Origin: DATLFI01 sp035524895
Lineage (GTDB): Bacteria > Acidobacteriota > Thermoanaerobaculia > Multivoradales > Multivoraceae
Reading direction: 5' to 3'
Length of the DNA: 15,393 nucleotides
NCBI GenBank assembly: GCA_035524895.1
Contig: DATLFI010000134.1
Coordinates: 1 to 15,393 of the forward strand
Part shown: positions 1 through 7,565 of the stretch, one piece after another
How positions within the stretch are numbered: the stretch's first letter is position 1
Layout of the letters: each line of letters begins with the position of its first letter
Position numbers and translations under genes: made by a program
The notes under the pieces: model-generated
Told to the model about the DNA's origin: nothing
The model's database searches: none
The model's input: only the letters and a program-made list of their open reading frames with translations

Positions 1-2
1 CG

Positions 3-1364
3 GAGTACTTCATCCGCCAGCCCGAGAGGGGCGTGGCGCGGGTGGAAAGCGCTTTCACCACGATCGGTAAGGACGCCGCGCGTTGGTTCGAGTTCGATCG
101 CGGTGGCCACGTAACCTTCTTCGCCGACCGGACCGGCATACACGGCACCACGGCTGACGTGTTCGGCATGGTGAGCAGGGCGCTTCAGGCCTGGAGCAGC
201 GTCGAAGGTGCCAAGGTCAACCTGCGCTACGGAGGCGCCACCACCCTCAGCAAGCCCTTCGCGGTGAGCGATCGGCTGAACGGAATCCTCTGGAACGACC
301 CCTACGGTGAGGTCAGCGGCACGTTCGACTGCGCGAGCGGCGGCGTGCTGGCGCTCGGTGGGGTGCGGCGGGCCGCGGGCTCCAAGAGCTTCGCCAACGG
401 CTCCGCAGCCGAGGTCATCGAGGCCGACATCGTGGTGAACGACGGCGCGGCCTGCTTCTTCGAGCGCAACAACGGTCTCGACGGCGAGGAGGTTCTGGCG
501 CACGAGCTGGGTCACACCCTCGGTTTCGGCCATTCCAAGGACAGGGCCGCCCTGATGCATGCGAGCGCGAAGGGCGACGGTCGCGGCGGCCAGCTCGGCG
601 TCGACGACATCAAGGGCCTCTTCTACCTGTACCCTGGCGCGCCTGGTGTCACGGTCGAGCCGGGCCAGCTCACCCTCGAGCTCGGGAACTACGCCGGCGC
701 GGAAGGCGAGACCGTTCAGATCAGCGTGCACCGCGTGGTCGGCAGCACCGGTGCTGCCAGCGTTCGGATTCGGACTCGCAACGGCACGGCCAAGGCTCCG
801 GCGGACTTCGCGGCGCTCGACCAGACCTTGACCTGGGCCCACGGGGAAGCCGGACCGAAGACGGTCACGATCGGTCTGGCGGTGGACAAGCTCAAGGAGC
901 CCGCGGAGAAGTTCAAGGTCGAGCTTCTCTCCTACGCTGGCGCGACCGCCGGTGCGATCCAGGCCGCCGAGGTGACCATCACCGATGGCAAGAGCGCACA
1001 GCCGGCGAGCGGTGGCGGCAACGTCGTGAGCCTGCAGGGGGCAAGCTCCACGGTCCGCGAGACCGACGGGTGGGTGAATCTGACCGTCGAGCGGACGGGT
1101 AGCGGCAAGGGGCCGGCGACGGTCGTCTGGCGTACCGTCGACGCCGCCGCGAAGGCCGGCAAGGACTACGTCGGCGGCCGCGGCGTCGTGCGATGGGCGA
1201 ACGGGGACGTGGCGCCCAAGCAGGTGCGGGTGCGGATCCTGGACATCCGCGCCGCCGGGCCGGACCGAGCCTTCCTAGTTCGGCTGCTGCGGACCACCGG
1301 CGACGTGCAGATCGGCGCCGTGGGTGCGACCGCGGTCAAGATCCTCGACGTCGGCGCCCGCTGA
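3..1364 (+). CDS. Matrixin-type zinc metalloprotease with two C-terminal Calx-beta domains (5' end cut by window)
   Basis: Residue numbers count from a GTG at 33, but the frame stays open to the window edge with plausible protein, so the true start probably lies outside. The catalytic domain carries the metzincin zinc motif HELGHTLGFGH (His157, Glu158, His161, His167). A Met-turn-like LMHA follows with Met175, the spacing expected for matrixins. The domain ends near residue 205. Two Calx-beta repeats follow (about 209-318 and 330-440). Each has the family pattern of a TA-x-AG/AP-x-DF/DY turn followed by a TLTW/VVRW strand. They are joined by a Ser/Gly-rich linker at 321-330. Members of these families are usually secreted, and Calx-beta domains bind Ca2+ or act in adhesion; the substrate here is unknown. 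A signal peptide cannot be judged because the N-terminus is missing. It stands apart from the next gene, 765 bp away on the same strand. Protease assignment is firm; the biological role is not. Confidence 0.9.
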   Translation, partial: EYFIRQPERGVARVESAFTTIGKDAARWFEFDRGGHVTFFADRTGIHGTTADVFGMVSRALQAWSSVEGAKVNLRYGGATTLSKPFAVSDRLNGILWNDPYGEVSGTFDCASGGVLALGGVRRAAGSKSFANGSAAEVIEADIVVNDGAACFFERNNGLDGEEVLAHELGHTLGFGHSKDRAALMHASAKGDGRGGQLGVDDIKGLFYLYPGAPGVTVEPGQLTLELGNYAGAEGETVQISVHRVVGSTGAASVRIRTRNGTAKAPADFAALDQTLTWAHGEAGPKTVTIGLAVDKLKEPAEKFKVELLSYAGATAGAIQAAEVTITDGKSAQPASGGGNVVSLQGASSTVRETDGWVNLTVERTGSGKGPATVVWRTVDAAAKAGKDYVGGRGVVRWANGDVAPKQVRVRILDIRAAGPDRAFLVRLLRTTGDVQIGAVGATAVKILDVGAR

Positions 1365-2129
1365 ACGGCGAGCGTCCCTCGACACGTCCCTTCCAGCGCC
1401 CCCGCCAAAGAAAGTGGGACTGCCCGGGGATCTCACCCGAGGGCGGTCTCTGAGTGCCACGGCGACGAGACGAAGGGGAGTCGTGCTCTCTCCGCGTCTC
1501 GGGTCTGGCGAACGACGACTTCCTCGACCCCGGTCGCCCTGCGCCCTGGGCTTTCGCCGCGCGGGGAGGCGTCGCAAGGCCTCCATCGCCGTCCTGCAGA
1601 CTCTGCCGCGAGTTTTCTCGCCGACGGCGACGATGCCCAGGAACGACTTCGCGATCCCGATGGCGATCCGCCGTGCAGCACTCGCGACTGGCTATGGATC
1701 ATGACCTCAGTCCCACTGCGTTCAATGTACGGAAGGCCTCGAAGACCTGTCAAGGAACGTCCACCGCGAGCTGCCGCGCTGGCTCGTCGCGCCTCGAGTG
1801 CTGCCCGACCGACCCACCGCAAGTCGTTGAGCCAGCGCCACGTGGCGTCGTTTGGCGTCTGGAGGATGCGGGCTCGGACTGCCGAGGAGCACGACCAGGC
1901 TCTGCCTTCGAGGGTGCCACTCGGTGTGCGCTGCGGGTCGAACTCTCTGGGCTTGCGTGACTTGACGGACGAGGCGGCGCCACTCTCGATGCCCGGCGGC
2001 CTCACGGACGGGATCGGATACCGTTCGCGCGCAAGGCTCTGATTCGTTCGATCAAAGACCGCGAGAGGTATCGGCCGGGGCTAAGGTTGCTCGGCCGCTA
2101 CGAGTCATGGCAGGGGGGAGGTACGGGGA
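1365..2129. other. 765-bp stretch without a convincing gene
   Basis: Long open frames exist on both strands here (for example 1433-2005 on the minus strand and 1454-1960 and 1701-2042 on the plus strand). They overlap each other, are rich in Arg, Ser and Ala as GC-rich shadow frames are, and show no domain I recognise. A small inverted repeat GGAGGC/GCCTCC lies at 1565-1570 and 1579-1584, without a T-run. No tRNA, RNase P, tmRNA or SRP RNA signature was found. The last part must carry the promoter and leader of the dehydrogenase at 2130. The stretch may be a decayed gene or a real spacer; I cannot tell which. Confidence 0.5.
2113..2121 (+). promoter_or_regulatory. Shine-Dalgarno for the SDR gene
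   Basis: A purine run GGGGGGAGG ends 8 nt before the ATG at 2130 and decides that start. The earlier ATG at 2107 is in another frame. Confidence 0.7.
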
Positions 2130-2816
2130 ATGGAGACGGTTCTGATCACGGGTGCGAATCGGGGGCTCGGGCTGGGCCTGGTGCGGCGGTGGAGAGCCGC
2201 GGGTAGTCGAGTGCTCGCTTGCTGCCGGCGACCCGAGGCTGCGGTCGAGCTCGCCCGGGAGGCTGGTCCAGGTCTTTCGATCCACCGGCTCGACGTGACG
2301 GATCCGTCCTCGATCGCGGCCCTCGTCAGGGATCTCGACGGCATTGCGATCGACGTGCTGGTCCACAACGCCGGCATCTTTGGCCGTCGCGACGGTCAGC
2401 GGCTCGGGGTGCTGGACTTCGACGCGTGGCGCTCGGTGATGGAGACCAACCTCCTGGGTCCGATGCGGGTCACCGAGGCGCTGCTGCCGAACGTGGCGGC
2501 CAGTCGTCGCCGATGGATCGCCGCCATAACCTCTCAGATGGGCTCCGTTTCGGGCACCAGCGGCGGGAGCTACGCCTATCGCTCGAGCAAGGCCGCGCTC
2601 AACATGGCGATGCGGAGTCTCGCCGCGGACCTGGCCTCCCGCCGGATCTCGGTGGTCCTGGTGCACCCGGGTTGGGTGAGGACCGGGATGGGCGGACATC
2701 AAGCTGCTCTCGAGGTGGAGGAAAGCGCCGCCGGGGTGGTCGACCTGCTCGGGCGCCTCGAACCGGGCGACTCCGGCCACTTCTTCGACTGGCAGGGCAA
2801 CGAGATTCCCTGGTAG
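2130..2816 (+). CDS. Short-chain dehydrogenase/reductase, C-factor-like
   Basis: An NAD(P)H-dependent oxidoreductase of the classical Rossmann SDR type, 228 residues, cytoplasmic. Visible motifs are the cofactor loop TGANRGLG (7-14), the Asp of LDVTDPSS in the adenine-binding region, HNAG (Asn80) after strand 4, and the active-site segment ending in YRSSK (Tyr150, Lys154). Serines at 135-141 can supply the catalytic Ser. The post-catalytic HPGWVRTGMGG is typical of the CsgA/C-factor-like subgroup. The length is normal for that subgroup, so the gene looks intact. A good ribosome site 8 nt upstream supports the ATG. The permease remnant follows on the same strand after about 70-150 bp, with no evident functional link. 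The substrate cannot be read from the sequence. Confidence 0.92.
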   Translation: METVLITGANRGLGLGLVRRWRAAGSRVLACCRRPEAAVELAREAGPGLSIHRLDVTDPSSIAALVRDLDGIAIDVLVHNAGIFGRRDGQRLGVLDFDAWRSVMETNLLGPMRVTEALLPNVAASRRRWIAAITSQMGSVSGTSGGSYAYRSSKAALNMAMRSLAADLASRRISVVLVHPGWVRTGMGGHQAALEVEESAAGVVDLLGRLEPGDSGHFFDWQGNEIPW

Positions 2817-2883
2817 CGGCCGCCACAACCTCTGGCGACGTTCCTCGTACTGGTAACAGAGGCCGTCGAGAACGGTCCACATC

Positions 2884-2925
2884 GTGCATCTGCGGGACTG
2901 GCTTCGACGCCTGGTGTCGCGGAGC
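2884..2925 (+). pseudogene. Possible N-terminal remnant of the truncated ADOP permease
   Basis: From a GTG at 2884 the frame reads MHLRDWLRRLVSR, which resembles the opening of many ADOP permeases (a short amphipathic DWLRRL segment before the DELxFH prefix). The frame is +1 relative to the permease body that begins at 2963, and the expected prefix, first helix and first MacB_PCD domain are absent between them. I infer that this is the original start, separated from the rest by a deletion of about 330 codons. The resemblance covers only about 13 residues and could be chance. Confidence 0.35.
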
Positions 2926-2962
2926 AGTTACCGGTCACCGTCAACGGCCGCGTGGGGGCCCG

Positions 2963-4561
2963 ATGAGCTCGATCGTTGCCGATGTCGCGGTCGGCCTGGT
3001 GCTGCTGATCGCTTGCGCCAACGTGGCGAATCTGCTGGTTGCCCGCGGCCGGGCGAGGCGGCGCGAGCTCGCGATTCGGGTGTCGCTGGGGGCGGGGAGA
3101 GAGCGCCTCGGCCGGCAACTTCTCACCGAGGGCCTGCTGCTCTCCTTCCTCGGAGGGCTGGCAGGGTTGGTCGTCGCGGCCTGGACACTGCCGGCTCTGT
3201 GGCGGCTCCGGCCGCCGTTCTTGGAGGCGGGAGACCTGGATCTGGGTCTGGATCCGCGAGCTCTCGCTTTCACGCTAGTGGTTTGCATCGTCGCGGGCAT
3301 CGTGTTCTCGCTCGCGCCGGCGATGGATATAACGCGCGCCAGTCTGGTAGCGGCGGTGCGCGTCGGCGAACCGGCTCCGCGTGGCGGCTGGCGGAGATGG
3401 GGCCTAAGGCACGTGCTCGTCGCTGCTCAGGTCGCGCTCGCCGTGGTTCTCCTGGCGGGCGCCGGACTCTTCGTCGAGAGTCTCCAGGCCGCGCGCCGGA
3501 TCGACACCGGCTTCGACGCCGAGGCGCTGGCGGTCCTGTCCCTGAACACCGGAGCGCTCGGAGCGACTCCCGAACAGACCGCGGCGACACTCGAGCGAGT
3601 GATCGAGGAGGCATCGGCAACGCCAGGAGTGGAGCTCGCTGCTCTGGCCAGCGGCGCGCCGCTCTCCTTCGCGCCACAGTTGCGCTTGCAGCCCGAAGGC
3701 AGCGAGGAGGCTTCGCCCGACGGCACCTATATCGCTGTCAACGACGTGGGCCCAGGGTACTTCGACACCATGGGTATCGCCATCCTGGAGGGTCGAGCGC
3801 TGGACCGGCGCGACCGCAGCGGCGGTCTCCAGGCTGTAGTCGTGAACCAGAGCTTCGCTCGGCGCTACTGGCCGAATGGATCCGCACTCGGGCGCCAGAT
3901 TCGGTGGCCGGCTTCGGATCAGCCGTGGCTCGTGGTCGGAGTCGCCGAGGACGTCAAGTACGCGACGCTGGGGGAGCTACCGCAGCCCTACCTCTACCGG
4001 TCGCTCGAGCAGTTTCCGAACCCAAACGTGACCCTGCACCTGCGTGGCGGAGCTGCTCCCGGGGAGCTCCTCGCCGCTGCGGTGCCGCGTATCGAGCGGC
4101 TCGTTCCCGACCAGCCGATCCTCGACCCGCTGCCGGTGGCGGCGGTGATCGAGCGCTCGCTGTGGGCGGGCAGCCTCGGAGCGACGCTGCTGGCGGCCTT
4201 CGGGGCGCTGGCTCTTGCCCTGGCCGCGACCGGTGTCTACGGCGTAGTGGCGCAGGCGGCAGGGGCTCGACGACGCGAGGTTGGAATTCGCATGGCGCTG
4301 GGCGCCCGTAGGCGCGGCGTGGTGTCCCTGATCGTGGTCCAGGGCATGACGCCGGTGTTGGCCGGCGCGATCGCCGGCGCCGCGCTGTGCGCACCCCTGT
4401 CTCGGCTCGCCGTGGGGCTGCTCTATGGCGGGGCGGAGGTTTCGCCGTCGATCGTGTTCGGGGCGGTGGCGGTGCTCGCCGCAGCCTCGCTCGCAGCCTG
4501 CGCGGCACCCGCGCTCCGCGCCTCGCGGCTCGACCCGGTGTCCACGTTGCGGGCTGAGTAG
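2963..4561 (+). CDS. ADOP-family FtsX-like permease, N-terminally truncated (probable pseudogene)
   Basis: This 532-residue frame aligns by eye with the C-terminal 525 or so residues of the full-length ADOP permease at 12054-14678. It opens directly in the first FtsX domain (VGLVLLIACANVANLL, residues 10-25, followed by RRRELAIRVSLGAG). It then has the hinge helix HVLVAAQVALAVVLLAGAGL, the second periplasmic MacB_PCD domain (with PGYFDTMGI and VVVNQSFARRYWP), and the last FtsX domain with REVGIRMALGARR and the family-typical end DPVSTLRAE. The first transmembrane helix and first MacB_PCD domain, about 345 residues, are missing, so at most 7 of 8 helices remain. The ATG at 2963 has only a G-rich run upstream and is a guess. 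ADOP proteins are thought to work in membrane transport or lipoprotein/efflux export with a separate ATPase, but none lies nearby. The body has no internal stop, so the loss may be recent, or an assembly deletion. The 3' end converges on the M28 gene 16 bp away. Confidence 0.8.
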   Translation: MSSIVADVAVGLVLLIACANVANLLVARGRARRRELAIRVSLGAGRERLGRQLLTEGLLLSFLGGLAGLVVAAWTLPALWRLRPPFLEAGDLDLGLDPRALAFTLVVCIVAGIVFSLAPAMDITRASLVAAVRVGEPAPRGGWRRWGLRHVLVAAQVALAVVLLAGAGLFVESLQAARRIDTGFDAEALAVLSLNTGALGATPEQTAATLERVIEEASATPGVELAALASGAPLSFAPQLRLQPEGSEEASPDGTYIAVNDVGPGYFDTMGIAILEGRALDRRDRSGGLQAVVVNQSFARRYWPNGSALGRQIRWPASDQPWLVVGVAEDVKYATLGELPQPYLYRSLEQFPNPNVTLHLRGGAAPGELLAAAVPRIERLVPDQPILDPLPVAAVIERSLWAGSLGATLLAAFGALALALAATGVYGVVAQAAGARRREVGIRMALGARRRGVVSLIVVQGMTPVLAGAIAGAALCAPLSRLAVGLLYGGAEVSPSIVFGAVAVLAAASLAACAAPALRASRLDPVSTLRAE

Positions 4562-4577
4562 CGCTCCGTACCTGGAA

Positions 4578-6203
4578 TCAGCCGCCGGTCTCGCCGGCCG
4601 GCGGCCCCTGCGGTGCTGGCCGAGGCTTCGGCTTTCGCGGCAGCTTCTGGTCGCGCATCGCGGCGTGGTAGAGGAAGGAGGCCATGACCACCGAGGCTTG
4701 CTGCAGGTCGGCCGCGCTGGCGTGGTCGAGGTGGTCGAGGTTCGTGTGGTGGGTGCGGGTGGAGTAGTCGAGCGAGTCCTGGATGAACTGGAAGCCAGGC
4801 AGTCCAACGGCGTCGAACGGCAGGTGGTCGGTGCCGCCGGTGTTGCGGTTGGTCACCGTATCCGCGCCCACGTCGTGGAACGGACGGAGCCAGCTCTCGA
4901 AGATCGGCACCACGCCCAGGTTGCCCTGGGTGTACACGCCTCGAATTCGTCCGCTGCCGTTGTCCAGGTTGAAGTAGGCGGAGAAGCGGTCCCAATCCTG
5001 GTGGTATTGGATCGGCCAGGTTTCCGGCCACAACGAGGGCGGCGTGTCCCGCAGCTCGGGATCGCCGGGCGGCGGTCGCGAGGCGAAGTGCTCGCGCACG
5101 TAGGCGCGCGACCCGAGCAATCCCTGCTCCTCGCCGCTCCACAGCGCCACACGAATGGTACGGCGGGGCTCGACTCCGATCGCTCGGAGGATGCGCACGG
5201 CTTCCATCGCGACCGCGACCCCCGCAGCATTGTCGTTGGAGCCCGTGGCGGCGTGCCACGAGTCGAGGTGTGCCCCGACCATCACCAGCTCGTGGCGCAA
5301 GTTGCCGCCGCGGATCTCGGCTACGGTGTTGGCAGCCATCAGGCCGGCGTCATGAAAGGTGGTCGAAACGTCGAGCTCGAGGACCACGCGGCGACCTGCC
5401 TCGACGAGCCGCCCGATCCATCGGAACTGCTCTGCCGACATCACCAACGCCGGCACGCCTACGCTCTGGCCGGGCTCCCGCGATCCCGCCGCGCCGACTC
5501 GCAGGATGCCGCCGTCGCGACTGCTCATCTCGAAGGTCGCGACCACGCCCTCGTCGGCGAGGAACTGGTTGCGCTGGCGCGCGAAAGCCCAACGCTCCCG
5601 CGCCCTGGCGCGGAAGTCGGGTCGCGGAGCTCGTGAGTCGTCGAGCGGCAGCTCCGTGAGGGCACGAAGCCCATCGCGGTCGTAGCGGCGGAGCGCCGGC
5701 TCGTCCTCCCGGCTCGGTTCGCGGTCTTCGGAGAGCAAGAGGATCTGCCCTCGAACCTGACCGCGCAACGGTTCGAGGTTCTCTGCTCTTTCGAGCGAGG
5801 CCACCCTGACCTCTCCGCGGACCGGTCCGGCAGTGCTCGGGGTCCAGGCCTGCGGCAGCGCGAAGACAACCGTGCTCCGAGGCTCGGTCATGTGTACCGT
5901 GACCCGCTCGAAGGTCCAGCCGCGACCGAAGGGGCCCCAGGGCTCCAGGCGGGCGTTGTGCAGGCCCCACTCCTCGAGCCGCCGACGGGTCCATTCGTTC
6001 GCCTCCGCCATGCCTGGCGAGCCGGTGAGACGCGGGCCTATCGCGTCGGTGAGGTGCCGCAGTGTCTCCATCACCTGCGACCGGGAGAAGCCCTCCTCAC
6101 GGATGCGGGTGACGACCTCCCAGTCGACCGGCTCCTCGGCGCGCACCGGCGGTAGCTGGTGCAGGAGACCGATCGCAACGAGGCAGGCGAAGATCCTCTT
6201 CAT
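4578..6203 (-). CDS. Secreted M28-family zinc aminopeptidase with PA-domain insert
   Basis: A 541-residue exported metallopeptidase that should release N-terminal residues from peptides outside the cytoplasm. Residues 1-22 form a signal peptide (Lys-Arg, hydrophobic core, PVRA cleavage region). An N-terminal segment (35-80) has DAIGPRLTGSPGM, typical of M28. A PA-like insert spans about 125-270. The zinc-binding M28 core has all expected ligands: His312 in AHLDSW, Asp324 in SNDNAAG, Glu358/Glu359 in SGEEQGLLGS, Asp414 in NLDNGSG and His486 in HHTNLDH. The tail after residue 515 is rich in Pro and Lys. A strong AAGGAGA lies 3-9 nt before the ATG. It is last in the minus-strand series, 112 bp after dodecin. 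The family call is firm; the peptide substrate is unknown. Confidence 0.95.
   Translation of the reverse strand: MKRIFACLVAIGLLHQLPPVRAEEPVDWEVVTRIREEGFSRSQVMETLRHLTDAIGPRLTGSPGMAEANEWTRRRLEEWGLHNARLEPWGPFGRGWTFERVTVHMTEPRSTVVFALPQAWTPSTAGPVRGEVRVASLERAENLEPLRGQVRGQILLLSEDREPSREDEPALRRYDRDGLRALTELPLDDSRAPRPDFRARARERWAFARQRNQFLADEGVVATFEMSSRDGGILRVGAAGSREPGQSVGVPALVMSAEQFRWIGRLVEAGRRVVLELDVSTTFHDAGLMAANTVAEIRGGNLRHELVMVGAHLDSWHAATGSNDNAAGVAVAMEAVRILRAIGVEPRRTIRVALWSGEEQGLLGSRAYVREHFASRPPPGDPELRDTPPSLWPETWPIQYHQDWDRFSAYFNLDNGSGRIRGVYTQGNLGVVPIFESWLRPFHDVGADTVTNRNTGGTDHLPFDAVGLPGFQFIQDSLDYSTRTHHTNLDHLDHASAADLQQASVVMASFLYHAAMRDQKLPRKPKPRPAPQGPPAGETGG
4581..4605. terminator. GC-rich hairpin between convergent genes (terminator-like, no T-run)
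   Basis: GCCGCCGG at 4581-4588 pairs perfectly with CCGGCGGC at 4598-4605 across a 9-nt loop. It begins 20 nt after the permease stop and lies inside the last codons of the M28 gene. There is no T-tract on either strand, so intrinsic termination is uncertain. The stem may also be partly a coding coincidence in this GC-rich DNA. Confidence 0.3.
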
Positions 6204-6206
6204 GGC

Positions 6207-6213
6207 TCTCCTT
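6207..6213 (-). promoter_or_regulatory. Shine-Dalgarno for the M28 peptidase
   Basis: Read on the minus strand, AAGGAGA ends 3 nt before the ATG at 6203. It is one of the strongest ribosome sites in the window and fixes the start just ahead of the signal peptide. Confidence 0.7.
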
Positions 6214-6315
6214 GTTCCTACGCGGAGCGCTGGGCGATCAGCAACGACCGCACCTGTCCCACGCCCAGGCGGCGGGTGAGGGCCGTCCTCGTCGACACGC
6301 TTTCTCGACCTGCGC

Positions 6316-6519
6316 TCACTCTTTGAGGACGAAGGTGACCTTCATGTTCACGCGATAGGAAGTGATCTTGCCCTTGGACACGTCGACCTTCAGCTCCTGG
6401 ATCCACGCTCCGGTGATGTTGTCGAGGGTCTTGCTGGCGCGCGAGATGCCCTTGGTAACGGCTTCTTCGAAGGACTTGGACGAAGTGGCAGAGATTTCGG
6501 TGATCTTGGCGACGCTCAT
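6316..6519 (-). CDS. Dodecin family flavin-binding protein
   Basis: A 67-residue protein of the small dodecameric dodecin family, which stores or buffers flavins in the cytoplasm. The sequence shows the family pattern: an opening strand VAKITEISATS, a helix SFEEAVTKGISRASKTL, then the strands GAWIQELKVDV and ITSYRVNMKVTFVL. Trp39 matches the tryptophan that stacks on the flavin. The glutamine that contacts the isoalloxazine in the haloarchaeal protein is Arg56 here, as I recall for many related bacterial members. AAAGGAA at 6527-6533, 7 nt upstream, supports the ATG. It sits 95 bp after the cupin and 112 bp before the peptidase, in the same direction. The length is standard. Confidence 0.93.
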   Translation of the reverse strand: MSVAKITEISATSSKSFEEAVTKGISRASKTLDNITGAWIQELKVDVSKGKITSYRVNMKVTFVLKE

Positions 6520-6614
6520 GATGGGGTTCCTTTCGTTCGGACCACTCGGATCACCGAGCCGCGCGTGAGACGCCTCTCGCCACAGCCCGGCCTATTCATC
6601 GCGATCGTGCCTTT

Positions 6615-7097
6615 TCAGGCATCGTCCCGCTCGTAAGGTGCGATGTGCTCCCACTCGTCGGGATCCGAGCGCGCCACCACCGCGACCACGGGCTCGGTGG
6701 CCGACAGGTTGATCACCTCGTGGGGGACGCCCGGTTCGATGAAGATGAAATCTCCGGCCTCGTTGTCGATCGACTGGCGGAGCCCGGGGCCGTAGCGGTG
6801 GCGCACCTGGCCGCGCAGGATGTAGAGCATGACCTCGAAGCCTACGTGGACGTGCGCGGCGGCGACCCCGCCGGGCGGCACCGTGGCGACGTTCATCGAC
6901 AGGCTCTTGGCGCCGACGTTCCTCGAGGAGAGGCCGGACTTGTATCGGACTCCGTTCCACGACCGGCAGTCGGCCCCAGCGCGCAGCACCGTGATTCCGT
7001 GACCACCATCCACGCGCTCCGCTGCGGGCGCGAACTGGTCGAGACGAACCCGGTCGGTGTCCTCGTCGTCTTCTCGTCGCAAACCACTCTGGAGCAT
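6615..7097 (-). CDS. Single-domain cupin protein
   Basis: A 160-residue protein whose C-terminal two-thirds form a cupin barrel. Motif 1 is PPGGVAAAHVHVGFE (His82, His84, Glu88) and ends in the LRGQV turn. Motif 2 is GDFIFIEPGVPHEVIN (His126). Three His plus Glu make a complete metal site. Such small cupins serve as dioxygenases, isomerases or sugar/metabolite sensors; nothing here decides which. The first 60 residues are charged and poorly conserved in look. A weak AGAGG 11 nt upstream fits the ATG at 7097, but a later start is possible. The gene lies 78 bp after the SDR remnant and 95 bp before dodecin, on the same strand. Confidence 0.82.
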   Translation of the reverse strand: MLQSGLRREDDEDTDRVRLDQFAPAAERVDGGHGITVLRAGADCRSWNGVRYKSGLSSRNVGAKSLSMNVATVPPGGVAAAHVHVGFEVMLYILRGQVRHRYGPGLRQSIDNEAGDFIFIEPGVPHEVINLSATEPVVAVVARSDPDEWEHIAPYERDDA

Positions 7098-7175
7098 ACC
7101 GGCTTTGGCCTCTTCTCGGCGAGGCGAGTGGCCGCGGGAGTCGCTGGTTCGGGCCGATAGGCTCGAACCGACGGC

Positions 7176-7565
7176 TCATACCAAGTTCGGCCGTCGGCGT
7201 GCCATGGCAACGAGGAGGCGTTGGTAGCCGGACGGAAAGCACCGCTGCACGAGATCGAGCAGGCGCGCATCGTTGCCGATCAGTACCCGGCGGGCGTTGC
7301 GGCGCACGCCACGAACGATCTTGCGGGCCGCCGCCTCGGGGCTCGTTCGGGCGACCCGATCGAACTCGGCGTTCGACTCGGCTCGGGTCGCGCGTCCCGG
7401 TTCCCGAGAGGTCGCGACGCGCTCGGCCGTCTCGCCCAACCCGTGCTCGTCCACGTCCGCCAGCTCCAGCATGCAGCCATGCACCGCCAGCTCGTGCGCG
7501 AGCGCGCGTCCGATGCCGGCGCCGGCGCCCGTGACGACGGCTACCCTGCCCCGCAACTGTTTCAT
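7176..7565 (-). CDS. Internally deleted short-chain dehydrogenase (catalytic core missing, probable pseudogene)
   Basis: A 129-residue frame with an intact SDR start and an intact SDR end but nothing between. Residues 4-48 give GRVAVVTGAGAGIGRALA and the LADVDEHGL stretch, that is, the cofactor fold up to the second strand. From about residue 68 the sequence jumps to the C-terminal segment TSPEAAARKIVRGVRRNARRVLIG, known from about 275-residue SDRs. The NAG motif, catalytic Ser and YxxxK are absent, so roughly 150 residues are lost in frame, with the joint near 50-67. It cannot be an active dehydrogenase. Its ATG overlaps the stop of the GNAT-Nudix gene (ATGA), so it is probably still translated. 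Either it is a decaying gene, or the deletion is an assembly artefact. Confidence 0.8.
   Translation of the reverse strand: MKQLRGRVAVVTGAGAGIGRALAHELAVHGCMLELADVDEHGLGETAERVATSREPGRATRAESNAEFDRVARTSPEAAARKIVRGVRRNARRVLIGNDARLLDLVQRCFPSGYQRLLVAMARRRPNLV

Noticed and set aside
1925..1955. T-arm-like GGGTCGAACTC suggesting a tRNA
   Set aside because: It lacks the TTC of a T-loop, and no acceptor stem or anticodon arm can be built around it.
1433..2005. A 190-codon minus-strand frame in the left gap
   Set aside because: Overlaps equally long frames on the other strand, has no ribosome site or domain I can recognise, and is biased to Arg and Ser.
2829..2862. CCTCTG/CAGAGG inverted repeat after the SDR stop as a terminator
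   Set aside because: Only 6 bp with a 22-nt loop and no T-run; too weak to call.
2219..4561. A 780-codon plus-strand frame extending the truncated permease upstream through the SDR
   Set aside because: The upstream part is a shadow of the SDR gene and carries no permease sequence before residue 1 of the 2963 start.
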